Program-made: the position numbers and the translations under genes
Notes under the pieces: generated by a model
What the model was told of the DNA's origin: nothing
The model's database searches: none
Seen by the model: only the letters and a program-made list of their open reading frames with translations
Shown here: positions 16,301 through 24,961 of the stretch, one piece after another
Layout of the letters: each line of letters begins with the position of its first letter
Numbering within the stretch: the first letter of the stretch is position 1
Assembly: GCF_015291705.1 (NCBI RefSeq)
Contig: NZ_CP030050.1
Location: forward strand, 1,612,001 to 1,676,000
Length of the DNA stretch: 64,000 nt
Direction of reading: 5' to 3'
From: Bradyrhizobium arachidis
GTDB taxonomy: Bacteria > Pseudomonadota > Alphaproteobacteria > Rhizobiales > Xanthobacteraceae

Positions 16301-19300
16301 CACCACCCCCGTGGCCCCGGCCGTGCCTGACAGCGTGACGTCTTCGGCGGTGAAATCGGTGACCGCCTCGCTGAACACGACATCGAACAGCAAGGGCGAG
16401 CCGTCGACCGGATCGGCCTGCCCGGCTGCCTGGTTGATGGTCACCGTTGGCGCGGCCGCAACCGCGATATTGACGCCACCGTGCCCGTCAGGCGTCACCG
16501 TCAGCACGTCGCCGGCCGGCAGCGCAGTGACCGAGGCGACGGTCGCAGCGCTCGCGTCTGCATGCACGACGAGCTTGCCGCCGATGATATCTGCCGAAAT
16601 CGACGAGGGTGCCACGGCTCCGACATCCGTTTGAAACAGCGTCGCCAGCTCCGCTTCGGTGAGATCGATCGCGGCGCCGGCGTGCGTGCCATCAGGCGCG
16701 GCGAGGGACAAGGTTGCGCCCGCTCCGATGCTGCCATCGTCGATCAGTGTCGCGCCGGCGTCGATCTTCAGCGTTCCCGTGCCGCCAAGCGTGCCGGTCA
16801 ATGTCAGCACTTCGCCGGCGCCAGCCGCGATGGTGCCGCCGTTCGTCAGCGCTTGTGCGATGGTATCGACGCGGCCGACAAGGTCGAGTTCGGTACCAGC
16901 CTGCAGCGTCGCCAGAGAGGCGAGGAGCGAGAGGCCGGCCGATCGGAGATCGGTGCCTTCGCCGTCGAGCACCACCTTGGCGCCACCCGAGAGCGTCGTG
17001 ATCGGCACCGCCGCATCGCCGGCGATCGTGATGGTGCTGCCGTGCTTCGCCGCGTCCTGACCCTGCGCAACGTAGATGCCTCCGGTCAGGGTGCCGTTGG
17101 CGGCGAGATTGGTGAACGGGCTCGTAGTGGTATCGACGATCGTCACCGCTGCGCCGCCGGTCGCCTGCAGCGTGGCATCAGCCGCCTGGGTGTAGTCGAG
17201 CGTCGTGATGAGGCCTTGCGGGAGCGCCTGGCCGTTAACCAGGATGGTGCCGTTGTTGACGATTGAGCCGCCCGCGACCTTCGGCGGCAGGGCGGCGTCG
17301 ATCGTCAGCGTCGCCCCCGCATTGACGACGAGATTGTGCAGGTTGATGCCCGTGAGCGTCGAAGCCTTAGTGTCGGTGGTGACGGTGACGTCGCTCGCCT
17401 TGGTATCGACCGTCCAGTCATAGCTTGCCGGCGTCGGATCGATGTTGCCGGCGGCGTCGATCGCCTCGACCTTGAGGCTGTGGCTGCCGTCAGAAAGGTT
17501 GGTGAACATCAGCGATGACGCCGAATTCGCCGAGGTCCACGACCCGTTGTCGAGAAGATACTGATAGTCGACGACACCGCTGCCGCCCGCCGCATCCGTC
17601 CCGCTCCAGCCGAAGCTTGCCGAGTTGACATTGACCAGGGCCGGAGGCTTTGCCGTGATGGTCGTATCTGGCGCCTGGGTGTCGAGCGTGAAGGCGAGCG
17701 TCGCCGTGCTGATGACGTCGCCGGGTGCGATCTCCTGCACCAGCACATTCTTCGGACCGTCGCCGGTCAGCGTGAAGCTCGTCCCCGTGCCGGGCGTGAA
17801 GCTCGTGCCGCCGTCGGTCGAGTAGCTCCAGGTCGCCCCAGGCGTCAATCCCCAGACATTGACGGTGCTGACATTGGTGAAGCCGTCGTGGTCCACTCTC
17901 CCGCTGTCGGTCGCGAGCGCCACGCGGAGCTTCGTCTCGGGGATGAGATCCACCGTCGTCATCCCGGCGGTCGTTCCGGCTCCGCCGACACCCTGCCCCC
18001 CGGTGTTGCCGTCGGAGAAGGTCCACGCAATCTGGACCATGGTGCCCGGAGCGAAGCCGTGCGCACCGTTGGCGTAGGTAATGGCCTCGAGCACACCGTT
18101 GACTTGCGCTTGCGACGTGCCGGCGCCGAACGTGATCGCCAGTTGCCCGGCCGATTGGGTGAACGAGCCGACCGTGATGCCTGCGAATTTGACGTTGCTG
18201 CCGACGAGCGTGAGATCACCCGAGGCGCCGAACAGGTCCTCCGCATTCGCGCCGCCGCTCCGCGCCAGCGTGACGGATGCCCCACCGTAATTGCCGGCGC
18301 CGCCGATAAGCGCGGCAAGTTCGGGATCGAGGATTTTCGCTGCTGCGTCCAGCACGATGGCGGAGCCGCCCTCGGTATAGCTCACCTCGTTGCCGAGCGT
18401 GTCGGTGCCGCCGAAGGTCGGATCGAGACTGCCATCCGGGTTGTAGCGCGCAACGGCAAAATCCCGGGAGGTTCCCTCTACATTTATGGTGGTGCCGGCA
18501 ATCACGATCTTGCCGTCGGCTTGCAGCTTGACGCCCATGCCTTCCGACCAGAGGCCGATCTCGGTCAGGACGACACCGGCGTCTCCGAACGTGGTATCGA
18601 GCGAGCCATTCGCATTATAGCGAGCCAGCGCAAATTCATGGGCCGCTCTCGCATCTTGTTCCGAGATCAGCGCCCAGCCGGCGACGATGATCTTCCCGTC
18701 AGACTGAATGACCACGCCCGTTGCTCTGTCGTCGCCGCTGACGAGCGATGTCCTGACCTTTCCGTCGCCGTCGAAACTGGTATCGAGCGTGCCGTTCGTA
18801 TTGTAGCGGGCTACCTCAAAATCGTAGCGCGAACCATCATAGCTGCCGCCAGCAACCAGGATCTTGCCGTCGGCTTGCAGTTGGATTTGGCCAACGCTGG
18901 CACCCCGGGAGGCAAGATCGGTGACGACCTTGCCGCCCGCGCCGAAGCTCGCGTCGAGCGTTCCGTTATCGTTGTAGCGTGCAAGCGTGAACGAGCCTTC
19001 AAAGCCGTTGCCCGTTTCTCCGCCGACCACGATCTTGCCGTCGGATTGAACGACGACGCTGGTCGCGACCTCGGCCTGGCCGAATTGAGTCCCAAAGTCG
19101 GTGGTGACAATGCCGCCGTTTCCGAACGTCGGATCGAGCGAGCCGTCAGCGAGATAGCGAACCAGGGCGAAATCGTAGTCGTAGGTTGGAGCCATTGCCG
19201 CTTGGCCGACGGCAATGATCTTCGTTCCATCCAGCACGATGCTCAAGGCCCCGGCGGAAGTTTCGATGGAGGTCTCCACCAGGCCGTTATCGCCAAAATC

Positions 19301-21187
19301 GAGGTCCGGGGTGCCGTCGATGTTGAAGCGCTGCAGCTGGAAATTCGTGGCGATCGCTGTGCCGCCGCCGAGAATCGTCTTGCCGTCCGGCTGCACCGCA
19401 ACGCTGAACGCAGCGCCGAGCTGCCCGGTGACGATCCCGCCGTTTCCAAAGCTCGCGTCGAGCTTCCCGTCCGTGCCGTAGCGCACGGCGACCATGCTGT
19501 ACAAGTCGGAGCCTTCCGACCCTCCGACGACAATCTTGCCGTCGGCTTGAATGGCGAGGCCACTTACCGATTCCGGCTGCGTTTCGCTCACCGGCGTAAT
19601 GACGACGCCGCCGCCAACAAAGAACGTCGGCGCGGCGTTGTGCGGCGTCACCTTGTCGAAGAAGATCGCGTGCTCGGCCAGGTTGCCGGCGGCATCGGCG
19701 ACGGAATATTCGACCTCGTGCTGGCCGTCCGCCATGTTGGTGCCGTTATAGACGAAGCTCCATTTGCCGTCCGGAGCCACCTGCACCTTGCCGATGAGCT
19801 TGTGGTCGATCGACAGCGACACCTGCTGACCAATGGCATCCGAGAAGCCGTCAAAAGTGATCGCCGTCTTTTCGCGACGCGAGACGATGTTGTCGCCGGC
19901 GACGGCGAACAATCCGAGCGTCGGTGGCGTGTAGTCGAAATCGACGGATTTGGTTGCCGTGCCGTGCAGTCCGAAATCGTCGGCGACGTCGGCCGTGAAG
20001 TTTCGGAATCCCTCCGCAACGCGCGTAGCGTCGATGAACGCCGTCCATGTCCCGTCGGCCTGTACCACGGCCGTCGCCGTCGAGCCGTTCGGCGAGGTGA
20101 TGTGCACCGTCTTGCCGATCGCATCGGACGTGCCAGTGACCTTTACTGGGGACAAATCCTCAGTCTGGTTGACGTAGTTGTCGCCGGAAACCGTATCGAT
20201 GGTGATCTCTGGCGCGGCAAGGCGGGCGACGTAGGCATCATTGAAGGTATCAGTGTCGCTGGAAACAAGTTGATTTTTGGTCCAGAACTCAACCTCGAGT
20301 CCGTCGGCCGAAATTTTCAGCTGCGGAATATCCGTCCCAACGTCGGCGAGGAATGCCACAGCGCCGGTGGCAATATTCTTGATGACGATGTGATGATGGT
20401 CTTCCCCGGCGCCCGCGCTCACGACGGAGTCCGTCGTCACAAAAGCCATTCGCGTGCCATCGGCAGAGATTACACCGTTAGTGCTGGTACCGCTTCCTGA
20501 AGATCCGGAACTCGACGTGTAGATAAAACGGTCTTCGCCGGTTTCCATATTGCGAAGAACGCCGAAGTCCAGTGCAAAGTGACCATCACCGGACAGCGAG
20601 ACGTTGAACAAATCAACCGTCTGGTTAGCCGAAATGAGTGCTTTCGCGCCGGTCTGGAGATCGTAACGGTAGGCGCCGCCGGATTCGAATACGACAGTGT
20701 AGCGTCCGTTATCAGATATCGCGGCAGTCGCGGTGCCGCCGGTTGTTTCGTTGATCAGAACATCAATTGCACCGGATTGAACGTTTATTCGCTGCAATTG
20801 CGATTGGCCGGCGACGTCATCCGTCGTGAAATAGATAGATTGACTGTCTGGAGAGATTGCAAGATCGTCCACCTGCAGTGTCCCGACAGCCGTGTGAAGT
20901 GCATAAACATCACTGACGGCTCCAGTCACAATGTTCCAAAGGTGGAAGGTGTAGACCGACGCGTCATACGTGACGTAAGCCAAAAGCTGGCCGTCGCGCG
21001 AAAGGCACGGGGCTACGTTCGCGGCCGTGGAAGGGTCTACTAATGCAAGTGACTTGGTGCCGCCAGACTGAAGGTCTAGAACAGTATAAGTGCTGCCATC
21101 AAAATTGAAGGCGTATCGACCGTCAACTGACAGATCCGAGTCTCGGGGGAAAGAGTTCGAAACCGGCGTGTACTGAATCTTGACCAT
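13322..21187 (-). CDS. Giant delta-60 repeat / Ig-like / vWD-domain protein (probable secreted adhesin)
   Basis: The 2621-residue product starts at the ATG at 21185-21187, with GAGGTG just upstream. Order of parts: residues 1-330 beta-propeller-like units (LSVDGRYAF, ISPDSQSIYF, ISDNGRYTVVF); about 330-520 two bacterial Ig-like domains; about 535-960 seven delta-60 repeats (VVIQSDGKIIVAG with LARYNANGSLDTTFG); about 960-2330 cadherin/Ig-like and 'GGTIxNxGT' beta-solenoid units; about 2190-2370 a tandem cadherin-like domain (DNDPDGDTLNLLSVG); and about 2385-2560 a von Willebrand type D-like domain (GDVHYTSFDGFKFDLQSTGDY). There is no N-terminal signal peptide, so type I secretion is likely by analogy, but no exporter genes are nearby. 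No Cys-rich or catalytic site is seen. Roles in attachment or matrix are inference. Confidence 0.88.
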   Translation of the reverse strand: MVKIQYTPVSNSFPRDSDLSVDGRYAFNFDGSTYTVLDLQSGGTKSLALVDPSTAANVAPCLSRDGQLLAYVTYDASVYTFHLWNIVTGAVSDVYALHTAVGTLQVDDLAISPDSQSIYFTTDDVAGQSQLQRINVQSGAIDVLINETTGGTATAAISDNGRYTVVFESGGAYRYDLQTGAKALISANQTVDLFNVSLSGDGHFALDFGVLRNMETGEDRFIYTSSSGSSGSGTSTNGVISADGTRMAFVTTDSVVSAGAGEDHHHIVIKNIATGAVAFLADVGTDIPQLKISADGLEVEFWTKNQLVSSDTDTFNDAYVARLAAPEITIDTVSGDNYVNQTEDLSPVKVTGTSDAIGKTVHITSPNGSTATAVVQADGTWTAFIDATRVAEGFRNFTADVADDFGLHGTATKSVDFDYTPPTLGLFAVAGDNIVSRREKTAITFDGFSDAIGQQVSLSIDHKLIGKVQVAPDGKWSFVYNGTNMADGQHEVEYSVADAAGNLAEHAIFFDKVTPHNAAPTFFVGGGVVITPVSETQPESVSGLAIQADGKIVVGGSEGSDLYSMVAVRYGTDGKLDASFGNGGIVTGQLGAAFSVAVQPDGKTILGGGTAIATNFQLQRFNIDGTPDLDFGDNGLVETSIETSAGALSIVLDGTKIIAVGQAAMAPTYDYDFALVRYLADGSLDPTFGNGGIVTTDFGTQFGQAEVATSVVVQSDGKIVVGGETGNGFEGSFTLARYNDNGTLDASFGAGGKVVTDLASRGASVGQIQLQADGKILVAGGSYDGSRYDFEVARYNTNGTLDTSFDGDGKVRTSLVSGDDRATGVVIQSDGKIIVAGWALISEQDARAAHEFALARYNANGSLDTTFGDAGVVLTEIGLWSEGMGVKLQADGKIVIAGTTINVEGTSRDFAVARYNPDGSLDPTFGGTDTLGNEVSYTEGGSAIVLDAAAKILDPELAALIGGAGNYGGASVTLARSGGANAEDLFGASGDLTLVGSNVKFAGITVGSFTQSAGQLAITFGAGTSQAQVNGVLEAITYANGAHGFAPGTMVQIAWTFSDGNTGGQGVGGAGTTAGMTTVDLIPETKLRVALATDSGRVDHDGFTNVSTVNVWGLTPGATWSYSTDGGTSFTPGTGTSFTLTGDGPKNVLVQEIAPGDVISTATLAFTLDTQAPDTTITAKPPALVNVNSASFGWSGTDAAGGSGVVDYQYLLDNGSWTSANSASSLMFTNLSDGSHSLKVEAIDAAGNIDPTPASYDWTVDTKASDVTVTTDTKASTLTGINLHNLVVNAGATLTIDAALPPKVAGGSIVNNGTILVNGQALPQGLITTLDYTQAADATLQATGGAAVTIVDTTTSPFTNLAANGTLTGGIYVAQGQDAAKHGSTITIAGDAAVPITTLSGGAKVVLDGEGTDLRSAGLSLLASLATLQAGTELDLVGRVDTIAQALTNGGTIAAGAGEVLTLTGTLGGTGTLKIDAGATLIDDGSIGAGATLSLAAPDGTHAGAAIDLTEAELATLFQTDVGAVAPSSISADIIGGKLVVHADASAATVASVTALPAGDVLTVTPDGHGGVNIAVAAAPTVTINQAAGQADPVDGSPLLFDVVFSEAVTDFTAEDVTLSGTAGATGVVVAGSGTTYTVGVFGMTQHGTVVASIAAGVAHDAANIVNLASTSTDNTVQFTGEPPVVHLTSTSVTATMGLPGNLGGTFSVTDPDSTRVDVILQSSDGVNRLIDYGSEAGHPAVVTIGPDDSILAASGLVAGEALELFGTIEEVNTALALLEYDTSKIGTDTITAVAVDDAGNLSAPQHIAVTVNPNLDQAPSVHLTSSTLTETTGTAAPLAGITVTDPDSDVVTVWVESSHGLDLTATPSSPLTIVGSAFFQETIDGVFVGGMGSGLTISGHLADVNATLASLQYRPGSAGTDTIFVLADDGLGGKSLERIAVTITAPTELVIPAGGTLTVAAGQTLQTHSLTIGAGATLHIDGTLVIQDGGASGTVSNSGTIEVAPGATFSDDLQNLAGASFSNSGATSDTVALNAGTITNTATGIWTGDVAAGANGVGGDIINQGIWNGTAHNDGGTIENAGTWNGAIIDTAGTFTNTGSINGSITIGGAATFALTGLGSLTNASPVTDGGTLDISGLSATVSHIVDLAGSGGVTLGAKVLSLDDEVSHFTGTFTGAAGSGLLVSGANIDLSGAHFTGWNAGQAVSLTGTGNAATLIGSIVDDHIAIQTGDGIHDLTHTIDGGGGTNTLELSGKLSDYALSNIVDAGHFTITDHVVGRDGVDRLSNIQFIRFDGDDGKLVATADLADRLPIAGSDHVTAQEHTPLVISAATLLANDNDPDGDTLNLLSVGHATHGNVVFDATHQTVTFTPVAGYSGSAAFDYTVSDGHGGLATGTVDVTVKPGSTGGGWGDVHYTSFDGFKFDLQSTGDYIIAHATSGPEFEIEGRAENLGHIGVSYLTAIAVEAGDHFILFDEAKPSIMLIDGHAVAFAVGDRLDLGDGVVIGRASANTHQIETSLDFVQMTDHGRYLDLSVHAGAGRGAHSFEGLLGNFDGNAKNDFDLRNGTWLVNPNTHQIEGQFADAWRVGKDSLLASLGDETVAQRVTDAAHTPAISVHDWHLI

Positions 21188-21428
21188 CTAAGTCACCTCA
21201 ACGCTGATTGACCGCGACGCAGCTTGCATCAGCGGGGCTGCCGGCTTTAGTCCGCCTCCACCTCCTCGCAGGGATCGCGCATCGGGCAAGGCTCCAAGTT
21301 TTCAGCGCCGCCGCAGTGTGGCCGCCCGATGCCCAGCGATCCTAAATTCGTTCCGAAAAAGTTGCGAAAAGTTGCAGGATGCGTACTCGCTGGCGCAGAG
21401 CGACGACCGTCCTCTCCAGAACCGGGCT
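21188..21428. other. Upstream region of the giant gene
   Basis: This 240-base gap should hold the promoter of the leftward giant gene. It contains an AT-rich patch with a tandem TTCCGAAAAAGTTGCGAAAAG element near 21350-21372. No confident promoter call. Confidence 0.3.
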
Positions 21429-21818
21429 TCAGGGAACAACTGGCTCCAATGCTTTGCTCCGGATAGCGGCAGCGGCGGCGGGTGAGCGCAACAATGAGAT
21501 CAATTGCTCGGCGGCTTTACGCTCTTTGGCGTTGGCGCTGACGCCGACGCTGAAGGTGTTGTAGTTCTGCAACTCTTCCGGAAGCAACCCTGCGAGGACG
21601 ACGCCCTCGACCGGCACGGTGATTACGGTCAGCTCCGCTTCGCCGCCCGCGACGGCCTCGACCGGGCTCCGCCCTATCACCGCTACTAGCCTTGGCTTCG
21701 CCTCGGTCTCGATTCCGAGGCGATCAAGCAGATGAAGGAAATAGCTTCCACTCGCACTGTCGCGCGAATAGAGCTTCATTTGGAAATGGCGCGGTCCGCT
21801 GCCCGATCCAAGAAACAT
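21429..21818 (-). pseudogene. 3' fragment of a periplasmic substrate-binding (ModA-like) protein gene
   Basis: The 129-residue frame matches only the C-terminal half of molybdate-type or related solute-binding proteins: a domain with AVIGRSPVEAVAGGEAEL, then GLLPEELQNYNTFSVGVSANA and AEQLISLLRSPAAAAAIRSK. Full proteins are about 250 residues and start with a signal peptide, which is missing here. The neighbouring regulator gene ends 36 bases upstream, so the 5' half appears deleted. Confidence 0.6.
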
Positions 21819-21853
21819 GCGATCGGTGGCCGGCCATTTTCGCCGCCTCGCCG

Positions 21854-23437
21854 CTATGTGAAATCGGTGAGTTCGCCACTCAGGCCGGCCTTACGTAACC
21901 CGTCGAGGAAATGGTCGCGGTCGATGGGACCTCTGTATCTGGCGGCGCGCATCCGGGCGAGTTCGAGCGTGTTGACCGGCAGCGCTTCACCGCGCTCACT
22001 CAATTCCAGACCTCGCTCTCGAATGAATGCACGCACCTCGATGTCCGCCTCACTCAGTCGATCGATTTGCGCGTAGCACGCCGCAAGCAGCGCGTGGGAC
22101 CAGCGATCGCTCGATCGCGCTTCCCTGAGCACCTTGATCGCCTGTTCGTAGTCGCGCGCCGAATAGAGCGCCAGCGCATGGTACCAGTGGTAGATATTGG
22201 GTGGAAACGGGTTGAGCTGTTTGGCCGACTTGATCCATGTAAGCGCCTCCCGCCAATGTCCCCAATAGACCAGGATGTTGGCAAACGCCGCGGCGACGTC
22301 GGCATCGTTCGGGTTGAGCGCCAGGGCTCGCTTGAAGTGTGTTTCGGCCTCCTGGTCACGGTTCTGCAGGAAGAGAAGCTGGGCGAAGACGCCGTGCGAC
22401 CAGGCATCATTCTCATCAAGATCGAGCGCGATCTCGATCGCGCGACGCGCATCATCCAGCGAAGGCGCGGCGGGTGATTCCAGGAACGCGGCGCAGACGA
22501 TCGTCCACGCGATATTGGCATGAGCGCGTGCATAAGCCGGATCGAGTTCCACGGCCCTTGTGAAGCAACCTCTCGCTTCGTCCATGCTTGCTACGGTCAA
22601 CTGGCGCCATCGCTCGTTGCCCAACAGGACGAGATCGTAGGCCGTGATATTCGAGGTCTGTTTGCCTCTTGCGATCTCGCGGCCCGCGTCCTCAACCCGG
22701 CCGGGCAGCGCCGAGACGATCCTGCCGACGATTTCGTCCTGGATGGCGAATATGTCTTCGATCTCGCGGTCGTAGCGCTCCGTCCAAAGGGTGAAGCCGC
22801 TCGCGGCATCCAGAAGCTGCACGGTCACCCGCACCCGTTTCCCGATCCGGCGTGCGCTCCCTTCCACCACATACCGTACGCCGAGTTGGCGGCCGACCTC
22901 TCTGATGTCGGACGTCCTGGCGCGGTAGACGAAGCTGGAATGGCGGGCCACGACGAAGAGCGACCGAAAACGCGACAATTCGGTAATGACGTCTTCCGTG
23001 ACACCGTCCGAAAAGTAGTCCTGCGCCGGATCGCCGCTCAGGTTCGAAAACGGCAGCACGGCGATCGATGGTTTGTCGGAGGGAGCAGACGGGAGCAACG
23101 TTTGCCGGCTGTTCTCGAAGAGGGCTGCGGCTGGCGGGCCGACGTAGCGGTAACCGCGGCGCGGCAGGGTCTCGATCCAGCTACTGCCGCCCTCGACATC
23201 TGCAAACGTCCGGCGCAGAGCCGCGATCTGTACGGTCAGATTGCTTTCCTCGATCGCGAGCCCCGGCCAGGCCGCCTCCATCAGCGCGTCCTTGGCAACC
23301 GGTTTTCCAGCCTGCTCCAGCAGCAGCCGCAGCAGCGCGATCGCTCGCCCGCCGAGAGCAACCGGCTCGGCTTCGCGAAACAGCGTGCCGGCGTCTGTCT
23401 CGAGACGAAAGGGACCAAACTGGTAGATCGTCGCCAT
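21854..23437 (-). CDS. CadC-like winged-helix regulator with TolB-N-like and TPR domains
   Basis: The 527-residue protein has an OmpR-type winged helix (residues 5-100: GGRAIALLRLLLEQAGKPVA, WPGLAIEESNLTVQIAALRR, ETLPRRGYRYVG). It then has a TolB N-terminal/FlgO-like domain (about 120-255: SIAVLPFSNLSGDPAQDYFSDG, LGVRYVVEGSARR, WTERYDREIEDIFAIQ) and TPR-type helices (about 270-500). This layout is common in rhizobial 'adenylate cyclase-like' regulators; no cyclase domain is present. It probably binds DNA and senses a protein partner through the TPRs. The gene is divergent from the oxidoreductase operon at 23552, a likely target. Confidence 0.88.
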   Translation of the reverse strand: MATIYQFGPFRLETDAGTLFREAEPVALGGRAIALLRLLLEQAGKPVAKDALMEAAWPGLAIEESNLTVQIAALRRTFADVEGGSSWIETLPRRGYRYVGPPAAALFENSRQTLLPSAPSDKPSIAVLPFSNLSGDPAQDYFSDGVTEDVITELSRFRSLFVVARHSSFVYRARTSDIREVGRQLGVRYVVEGSARRIGKRVRVTVQLLDAASGFTLWTERYDREIEDIFAIQDEIVGRIVSALPGRVEDAGREIARGKQTSNITAYDLVLLGNERWRQLTVASMDEARGCFTRAVELDPAYARAHANIAWTIVCAAFLESPAAPSLDDARRAIEIALDLDENDAWSHGVFAQLLFLQNRDQEAETHFKRALALNPNDADVAAAFANILVYWGHWREALTWIKSAKQLNPFPPNIYHWYHALALYSARDYEQAIKVLREARSSDRWSHALLAACYAQIDRLSEADIEVRAFIRERGLELSERGEALPVNTLELARMRAARYRGPIDRDHFLDGLRKAGLSGELTDFT

Positions 23438-23551
23438 GGGCTAGTGACACCATTTTTGGCGAAATTTGCAACTTTTTCCGATCGGATTCAGGAAACGACT
23501 GGGCGTTCCGTGAGACGATGGCATGGGCGGTGGCGGCGAGGAGCAAATCAG

Positions 23552-24937
23552 ATGGAACAGCCGGACAGCGACCTGATGGGCACATCGCACTCCGAACCCA
23601 GGCCCGCCCCACAGCTGCGGCTCAAGGGCAGGGTGGTCCTCAAAGGGGACGCCGGCTATGACGAGGCGCGCAAGGTCTGGAATGGCGCGATCGACAAGAA
23701 GCCGGCCGTGATCGCCTACTGCGCGGATGCGCAGGATGTGGTCGAGGCCGTGACGTTCGCGCGATCGCGCACGTTGCCGGTGGCCGTTCGCAGCGGAGGC
23801 CACAATGTCGCCGGGCTCTCGGTCTGCGACGGTGGCATGGTCATCGACCTGTCGCGGATGAAACGCATCGACGTCGATCCGGTCCGTCGCACCGCGCGCG
23901 CAGAGGCAGGCCTCGATCTTGGCGAGTTCGATCGTGTGACGCAGGCGTACGGCCTGGCGACCACCATGGGGGTCAACAGCGACACCGGCATCGCCGGGCT
24001 CACGCTTGGCGGCGGCTTCGGCAAGCTCGGGCGCAAATACGGGCTGACCTGCGACAACCTGATCGCCGCCGAAGTGGTGACGGCCGAGGGAAATGTCTTA
24101 AAGGTCAGTGCGACCGAACACTCCGACCTGTTCTGGGGCTTAAGAGGCGGCGGCGGCAATTTTGGCATCGTGACTGCCTTCGAATACCAGTTGCATGCGA
24201 TCGGCACGTCATTGCTCGTCGCGTCCGCCCTTCATCCCTATGATCAGGGACGCGAGGCCATGCGGTTCTACGATGAATTCGCCCGAAGCGCTGCCGACGA
24301 GGTCAACGTCGATGCCGCCCTCGTGACGCTACCGTCGGGCGATCGTTTCTTCAGCATCGCCGGTTGCTATGTCGGCTCGCATCTTGACGGCGAGCAAGCG
24401 CTTTCGCCGATCGTTGAGTTCGGCGCTCCCGTCGAGACGCGCCTCGCAACCGTTCCCTATCTCGAGATTCAGTCGGGCGGCGATGCCCTGTTTCCGCGGG
24501 GGCGCCGCTATTATTGGAAGGCGCAGTTCCTGCGCGACATCAGTGCGGGTGCGATCGACGCGCTGCTCGACGCCTATGCGAGAGCGCCCAACACCTCCTC
24601 GCTATTGGTCTTCCAGCACGTCGGCGGCGCAATCGCGCGCGTTCCGGCATCCGACTCGCCTTATGCAAACCGCGATGCAGCGTTCGATTGCTTTCCGGTC
24701 GCGATCTGGGACGATCCGGCCGACGACGACGCAAACATGCGCTGGGCGCGCGAGCTGTGGAGCGCCGTCAGGCCCTATTCGACCGGCGGCGTCTACGCGA
24801 ACAATCTCGGCGATGAGGGCGAGGATCGTATTCGCGACGCCTATGGCGAGAATTATCCGCGTTTGGCCGCGCTCAAGACGAAGTATGATCCGACCAATTT
24901 CTTCCGCCTGAACCAGAATATCAAGCCGACGGCATAG
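23552..24937 (+). CDS. FAD-binding oxidoreductase, berberine-bridge-enzyme type
   Basis: I take the ATG at 23552, with GAGGAG at about 23538-23543, although the frame is open far upstream over the regulator gene. The 461-residue product has the PCMH-type FAD domain: LPVAVRSGGHNVAGLSVCDG (about residue 75, the His-type covalent flavin loop), GLTLGGGFGKLGRKYGL (about 150) and GGGGNFGIVTAFEY (about 200). It ends with the berberine-bridge C-terminal motif YDPTNFFRLNQNI. The second covalent Cys of bicovalent members is not evident. It oxidises an unknown substrate. It is followed after 24 bases by an MFS gene, probably in one operon. Confidence 0.9.
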   Translation: MEQPDSDLMGTSHSEPRPAPQLRLKGRVVLKGDAGYDEARKVWNGAIDKKPAVIAYCADAQDVVEAVTFARSRTLPVAVRSGGHNVAGLSVCDGGMVIDLSRMKRIDVDPVRRTARAEAGLDLGEFDRVTQAYGLATTMGVNSDTGIAGLTLGGGFGKLGRKYGLTCDNLIAAEVVTAEGNVLKVSATEHSDLFWGLRGGGGNFGIVTAFEYQLHAIGTSLLVASALHPYDQGREAMRFYDEFARSAADEVNVDAALVTLPSGDRFFSIAGCYVGSHLDGEQALSPIVEFGAPVETRLATVPYLEIQSGGDALFPRGRRYYWKAQFLRDISAGAIDALLDAYARAPNTSSLLVFQHVGGAIARVPASDSPYANRDAAFDCFPVAIWDDPADDDANMRWARELWSAVRPYSTGGVYANNLGDEGEDRIRDAYGENYPRLAALKTKYDPTNFFRLNQNIKPTA

Positions 24938-24961
24938 TTCATAACATTTGAGAGCCTCTAA

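Noticed and set aside
22520..23551. N-terminal extension of the FAD oxidoreductase frame
   Set aside because: It is antisense to the CadC-like regulator; the flavin domain starts after the ATG at 23552, which has a ribosome-binding site.
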